A DNA stretch of 9,390 nt from an uncultured Clostridia bacterium (GTDB lineage Bacteria > Bacillota_A > Clostridia > Oscillospirales > Oscillospiraceae), in assembly GCA_947307505.1 (NCBI GenBank), contig CAMZJG010000025.1, positions 1 to 9,390 of the forward strand, written 5' to 3'. Numbering within the stretch: position 1 is the first letter of the stretch; every line of letters begins with the position of its first letter. The translations under genes were made by a program, and so were the position numbers. Below, piece by piece: positions 6,723 to 9,390 of this stretch. Under the pieces are notes generated by a model. The model saw nothing but the letters and a program-made list of their open reading frames with translations. It was not told where the DNA came from and searched no databases.

Positions 6723-7799
6723 ATGAAATACCCAAGGCCCCCCTATCAGGATCCCGGGGTCAGGACCTTCAAAAGCCGCGGCATGATGGGCATGCCCGGA
6801 ACGGAGCTGCCCGTGCCCGACTATCCCATCTCCATGAAGGAAAATTTCCGCCGCCTGGCCAGACGGGACCACCCCCTCTGGATCACCAACAGCGCCACGG
6901 AGATGAACTTCGCCATGCATTTCATGCTCACCGGCGCGCCGGAGGCGGATTTCTCCCGGAAGGACCGGCATGAGTTTATGGACTGGTTCGGCGTGCAATG
7001 GATCTTCATCCCCGAGGTGGGCGGTCCCATGCTGAAGCCCGGCACGCAATTCATGGACGACGTGACCCAATGGGAAAAGAAGGTGAAGCTCCCCAACCTG
7101 GACGAATGGCCTATCCGGGAAAAATGCGCCGCCTGGCTCAAGACCTGCGACCCGGAGAAGATCACCCAGGTAAACGTCGGCCCGGGCGGCACGGAACGCC
7201 TGGTGGCCCTCATGGGAGGCTATACGGACGCCATGCTGGCCATGGCTCTGGAGCCGGAGGCGGTGCGGGATCTGCTCATGGCCCTGGCCGACTTTGAGTG
7301 CAGACTCATCGACCGGTTCTGCGAATGTCTGCCCATCGACTTCATCACCTATCACGACGACTGGGGCACCGAGCGGGACACCTTCTTCAGCGAGGCCATG
7401 ATGGAATCCATGGTCTTTGAGCCCACCAAAAAGATCTTCGACCATATCCACAGCAAGGGCATCATCGTGGAACACCACTGCTGTGGTCATATCGAGCGCT
7501 TTCTCCCCTACCACATCGCCGCCGGAGTGGACTTCCTGCAGATCCAGGAACGGGCCAACAACTTCGCCGCCTACAAACAGAAATACGGGGACAAGATCGG
7601 CATCGAGGTGCCCGTCCGCCCCGAAGTCCAGGATCATGACAGCGTGATCCGGGCCGTGCGGGATATGGTGGATACCTTCGGCAAGGGCGGCGGGGTGTTC
7701 AGTTCCGTCTCCGCCCGGGATCCCCGGACTGCCTGGGACGCGGTGGCGGAGCTCTACTGCTACAGCCGGGAGAAGTACGACGAGGAGCAGGGAAGATAG
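6723..7799 (+). CDS. Uroporphyrinogen decarboxylase-fold protein, MtaA/methyltransferase-like
   Basis: A 358-residue cytosolic protein of the URO-D superfamily, which contains HemE and the zinc-dependent methylcobamide:CoM methyltransferases (MtaA/MtbA). Typical blocks are ERLVALMGGYTDAMLAM (158-174), FITYHDDWGT (207-216), IFDHIHSKGIIVEHHCCGHI (238-257) and AGVDFLQIQE (267-276). The heme-enzyme substrate motif (R-Q-A-G-R-Y after P-[VI]-W) is absent; the equivalent place reads PLWITNSATEMNF (51-63), so this is not HemE. H252 and C254 fit the H-x-C zinc ligands of MtaA/MtbA. The third ligand cysteine is not where I would expect it (the glycine-rich 321-333 stretch reads GGGVFSSVSARDP); C346 is the only later cysteine. 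It follows the glycyl radical enzyme on the same strand after a hairpin, with AAGGAGG at 6706-6712. No corrinoid protein is nearby. It may process the same substrate or product, as a methyltransferase or decarboxylase, but this is inferred from context only. Confidence 0.88.
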   Translation: MKYPRPPYQDPGVRTFKSRGMMGMPGTELPVPDYPISMKENFRRLARRDHPLWITNSATEMNFAMHFMLTGAPEADFSRKDRHEFMDWFGVQWIFIPEVGGPMLKPGTQFMDDVTQWEKKVKLPNLDEWPIREKCAAWLKTCDPEKITQVNVGPGGTERLVALMGGYTDAMLAMALEPEAVRDLLMALADFECRLIDRFCECLPIDFITYHDDWGTERDTFFSEAMMESMVFEPTKKIFDHIHSKGIIVEHHCCGHIERFLPYHIAAGVDFLQIQERANNFAAYKQKYGDKIGIEVPVRPEVQDHDSVIRAVRDMVDTFGKGGGVFSSVSARDPRTAWDAVAELYCYSREKYDEEQGR

Positions 7800-7817
7800 A
7801 TCGAAACAGAAACGACA

Positions 7818-7850
7818 AGGGGCTGCCGTTCACCGGCAGCCCCTGTTTTA
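7818..7850 (+). terminator. Intrinsic terminator between convergent operons
   Basis: An 11-base-pair stem (AGGGGCTGCCG at 7818-7828, partner at 7834-7844) with a 5-base loop, followed by GTTTTA. It ends the glycyl radical enzyme/URO-D unit, and its T-run overlaps the stop codon of the minus-strand kinase. On the minus strand the stem is followed by TGTCGTTTCTGTTTC, so it may act in both directions, less strongly that way. Confidence 0.82.
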
Positions 7851-8759
7851 TGCGCGGTATTTTTCCGTGTACCACTTCGGGACACAGACCCGAAAACCGT
7901 CGTAATCCTCGAATGCCGTCCGGCAGCGGCGGATCATGTCGTCGATATCCTCCTGCCCGAACCTTTCCGCCCACTTGATGGAGTACAGGGAAGCATGGGC
8001 TACGTATACCGCCAGGGCCTTCCAGAAAGTCTCCGGTACGGCGTCCCGGAAATAGGCGTCGATCTGGCCGACGCAGTAGGGCACGCTGACTTCCCGTCCG
8101 AAGCTCTCCAGCTTGTAAAACTCCTCGTAAGGATCCCCGACCTCCCAGCGGTTGAAGTCGATGACGCCGATGGTCCCCTCGGGCGTATGGATGAGATTGC
8201 CGGGATGGAAATCCCCATGGAGATACACGGGCTTTTCCTTCCAGATCCGGTGGATGTTCTCCTTCACATACCGCAGGGCGGTCTCATCCCCGGGGATGCG
8301 CAGGTCCGACTCCTCATACAGGGCGAGCTGCCTCAGCTTTTTGGGCTTTTTGGTCTCAGTCGGCACATCCTCCGGGCTGAGGGGGATGGAATGGATCCTC
8401 CGCAGGATCTTCCCCGCTTCCCGGCCCAGGGCGTACTGCTCTCCTTCCGTCAGCTCCGGCAGGACCTCCTCCAGGTCCCGGCCCTCCACCCAGTTCAGGA
8501 GCATATAGACGCTTTTGCCGTCCTCGCAGATCCCGAATTCCAGCGGCGCAGACAGGTTTATGCCTGTCTGCGCATATTTTGTGATGATCCCGAATTCCCT
8601 TTTCTTCTCCTCCCGCTGCCCGGCGTCGGAGAGCCGGAGCAGAAGAGAAACCCCGTCCTCCGTGGTCACCCGGAACTTCCGGTCCGCTGACCACCCCTTT
8701 TCCACCGGGGTGACGCTCCGCCAATCCACGCTGGATGCGATACCGAAGAACCGGCTCAT
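7848..8759 (-). CDS. APH-fold phosphotransferase (aminoglycoside phosphotransferase-like kinase)
   Basis: A 303-residue cytosolic kinase of the APH/choline-kinase fold, which transfers phosphate from ATP to a hydroxyl on a small molecule. The catalytic loop HGDFHPGN (181-188) has the catalytic base D183 and metal ligand N188. The second metal-binding aspartate is D201 in VIDFNRWEVGDPYEEF. The N-lobe has a glycine-containing loop near KGWSADRKF (21-29), and R42 in LLLRLSD stands where many relatives have the ATP-binding lysine. The WVEGRDLEEVLPELT segment (90-104) is the usual hinge/linker. The family includes antibiotic kinases, but also many sugar, choline and thioribose kinases. Nothing here specifies an aminoglycoside, and a metabolic kinase is more likely given the neighbouring sugar kinase. 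The ATG at 8759 overlaps the upstream ROK stop as ATGA. An open frame continues to 9185, but that part is a shadow of the ROK gene. Confidence 0.85.
   Translation of the reverse strand: MSRFFGIASSVDWRSVTPVEKGWSADRKFRVTTEDGVSLLLRLSDAGQREEKKREFGIITKYAQTGINLSAPLEFGICEDGKSVYMLLNWVEGRDLEEVLPELTEGEQYALGREAGKILRRIHSIPLSPEDVPTETKKPKKLRQLALYEESDLRIPGDETALRYVKENIHRIWKEKPVYLHGDFHPGNLIHTPEGTIGVIDFNRWEVGDPYEEFYKLESFGREVSVPYCVGQIDAYFRDAVPETFWKALAVYVAHASLYSIKWAERFGQEDIDDMIRRCRTAFEDYDGFRVCVPKWYTEKYRA
8546..8573. repeat. Perfect inverted repeat inside the APH-like gene
   Basis: Arms GCGCAGACAGG (8546-8556) and CCTGTCTGCGC (8563-8573) with a 6-base loop. On the plus strand the right arm is followed by ATATTTTGTG, so the element resembles an intrinsic terminator antisense to the gene. 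It encodes residues around YAQTGINLSAPL of the kinase. Confidence 0.7.
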
Positions 8760-9390
8760 ACATTTTCCTCCATCAGGGCCAGGGCGCCGAAGAGCACGCT
8801 GTCGTCCCCCAGAGAAGCGTTTTTCAGCTCCACGGTCTTCCGGATCTCCGGCATACAATACCGGTCCACCTCGGCGAGGATCTTCTCCAGGTACAGATCC
8901 CCCAGGGCTTCGATCACTCCTCCGCCGTAGAGCACCAGGTCCGGGCTGAAAATATTGATCAGGCTGCCCGAGGCCACCGCCAGGTAATGACAGGAGCGGT
9001 CCACCGCCTCCATAGCCACAGGGTCGTTTACGGCGAGAGCCTTCTTCAGCTTCTTGCTCTTGAACACGCCGGTCTGCACCGCCTCCCCAAGGAGGCTCAC
9101 CCGGCCCCGGGCCACCTGCTGCCGGATATAGGCACTCATGCCCTGCTTGCTGGAGAAGGCCTCCAGACAGCCCCGCTGGCCGCATCCGCAGAGGGGGCCC
9201 TCCGGATCCAGGACCATGTGGCCCAGCTCCGCTGCCTTGAAGGCGTTGCCGGTAAACAGTTCCCCGTTCAGGATGAGGCCGCCCCCCACCCCGGTGCCCA
9301 CGAACAGGCCCACCACGTTCCGGTAACCCCGGGCTGCGCCGAAGCGGTATTCTCCCAGGACCCCCAGGTTCACGTCGTTGCCGATGTAGA
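8756..9390 (-). CDS. ROK-family sugar kinase, C-terminal part
   Basis: About 210 codons of a ROK (repressor/ORF/kinase) protein whose N-terminus lies beyond the window end. The frame is open through base 9390, and the GTG at 9371-9373 is an internal valine of YIGNDVNLG. Visible ROK features in order are: the N-D-x-N motif containing the catalytic aspartate; the phosphate-binding GTGVGGG; the sugar-binding E-L-G-H; and the zinc-binding motif CGCGQRGCLEAF. A late glycine-rich stretch, DLVLYGGGV, belongs to the ATPase-fold C-lobe. Such enzymes phosphorylate glucose, fructose, N-acetylmannosamine, N-acetylglucosamine or allose; the sugar cannot be assigned. Whether an N-terminal winged-helix DNA-binding domain exists (making it a repressor) is out of view, though the intact catalytic and zinc motifs favour a kinase. 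The stop TGA overlaps the APH-like start by four bases (ATGA), so the two are co-translated. Confidence 0.9.
   Translation of the reverse strand, partial: YIGNDVNLGVLGEYRFGAARGYRNVVGLFVGTGVGGGLILNGELFTGNAFKAAELGHMVLDPEGPLCGCGQRGCLEAFSSKQGMSAYIRQQVARGRVSLLGEAVQTGVFKSKKLKKALAVNDPVAMEAVDRSCHYLAVASGSLINIFSPDLVLYGGGVIEALGDLYLEKILAEVDRYCMPEIRKTVELKNASLGDDSVLFGALALMEENV

Noticed and set aside
6699..7637. Open frame of 312 codons antisense to the URO-D-like gene
   Set aside because: A codon-bias shadow. It overlaps the hairpin region, and no promoter or terminator fits it.
6723..7799. Uroporphyrinogen decarboxylase of heme synthesis (hemE)
   Set aside because: The invariant R-Q-A-G-R-Y substrate motif is missing and a histidine/cysteine metal motif is present instead.
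8760..9185. N-terminal extension of the APH-like frame
   Set aside because: The extension lies over the ROK gene in another frame and reads as Gly/Pro/Arg-rich sequence. The ATGA overlap start at 8759 begins the kinase homology.

Overview
The window is GC-rich bacterial chromosome. It has AAGGAGG-type ribosome binding sites, sigma-A-like promoters (TTGACT/GTGACA, 17-base spacer, TATACT) and an oxygen-sensitive glycyl radical enzyme. Together these suggest an anaerobic member of the Bacillota, probably a high-GC gut- or rumen-type clostridium. This placement is an inference from gene content and signals, not a phylogenetic result. I see no rRNA, tRNA, CRISPR array, insertion sequence or phage gene.

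Layout, left to right. (1) 1-921, plus strand: the C-terminal end of a DNA polymerase III alpha subunit (DnaE type), then a small GNAT acetyltransferase. (2) 939-4012, minus strand: an 800-residue P-type cation ATPase resembling the CtpE calcium-pump branch, translationally coupled (TAATG overlap) to an HD-domain phosphohydrolase. The pair is read from a clear promoter at 4052-4080. (3) 4013-4195: a 183-base divergent control region with back-to-back promoters. (4) 4196-7799, plus strand: a two-gene unit. The first gene is an 816-residue glycyl radical enzyme with an intact radical glycine (Gly792) and a Cys-Val-Glu active-site motif. The second is a 358-residue protein of the uroporphyrinogen decarboxylase/MtaA methyltransferase fold that lacks the heme-pathway signature. 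A strong hairpin lies between the two genes and a terminator closes the unit at 7818-7850. (5) 7848-9390, minus strand: a ROK-family sugar kinase (running off the window end) overlapping by ATGA an APH-fold small-molecule kinase.

The centre of interest is region 4. Its promoter, its terminator and oppositely oriented neighbours on both sides are all visible, so the unit looks complete, yet it has no radical-SAM activating enzyme, corrinoid protein, transporter or regulator. The residues visible in the glycyl radical enzyme fit the C-x-E (dehydratase/lyase-like) branch but do not match glycerol dehydratase at the positions I can compare. Its substrate is therefore unassigned. The partner could be a methyl- or carboxyl-handling enzyme acting on the same substrate or product. 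The other genes look like ordinary accessory or housekeeping functions with no evident link to this pair.
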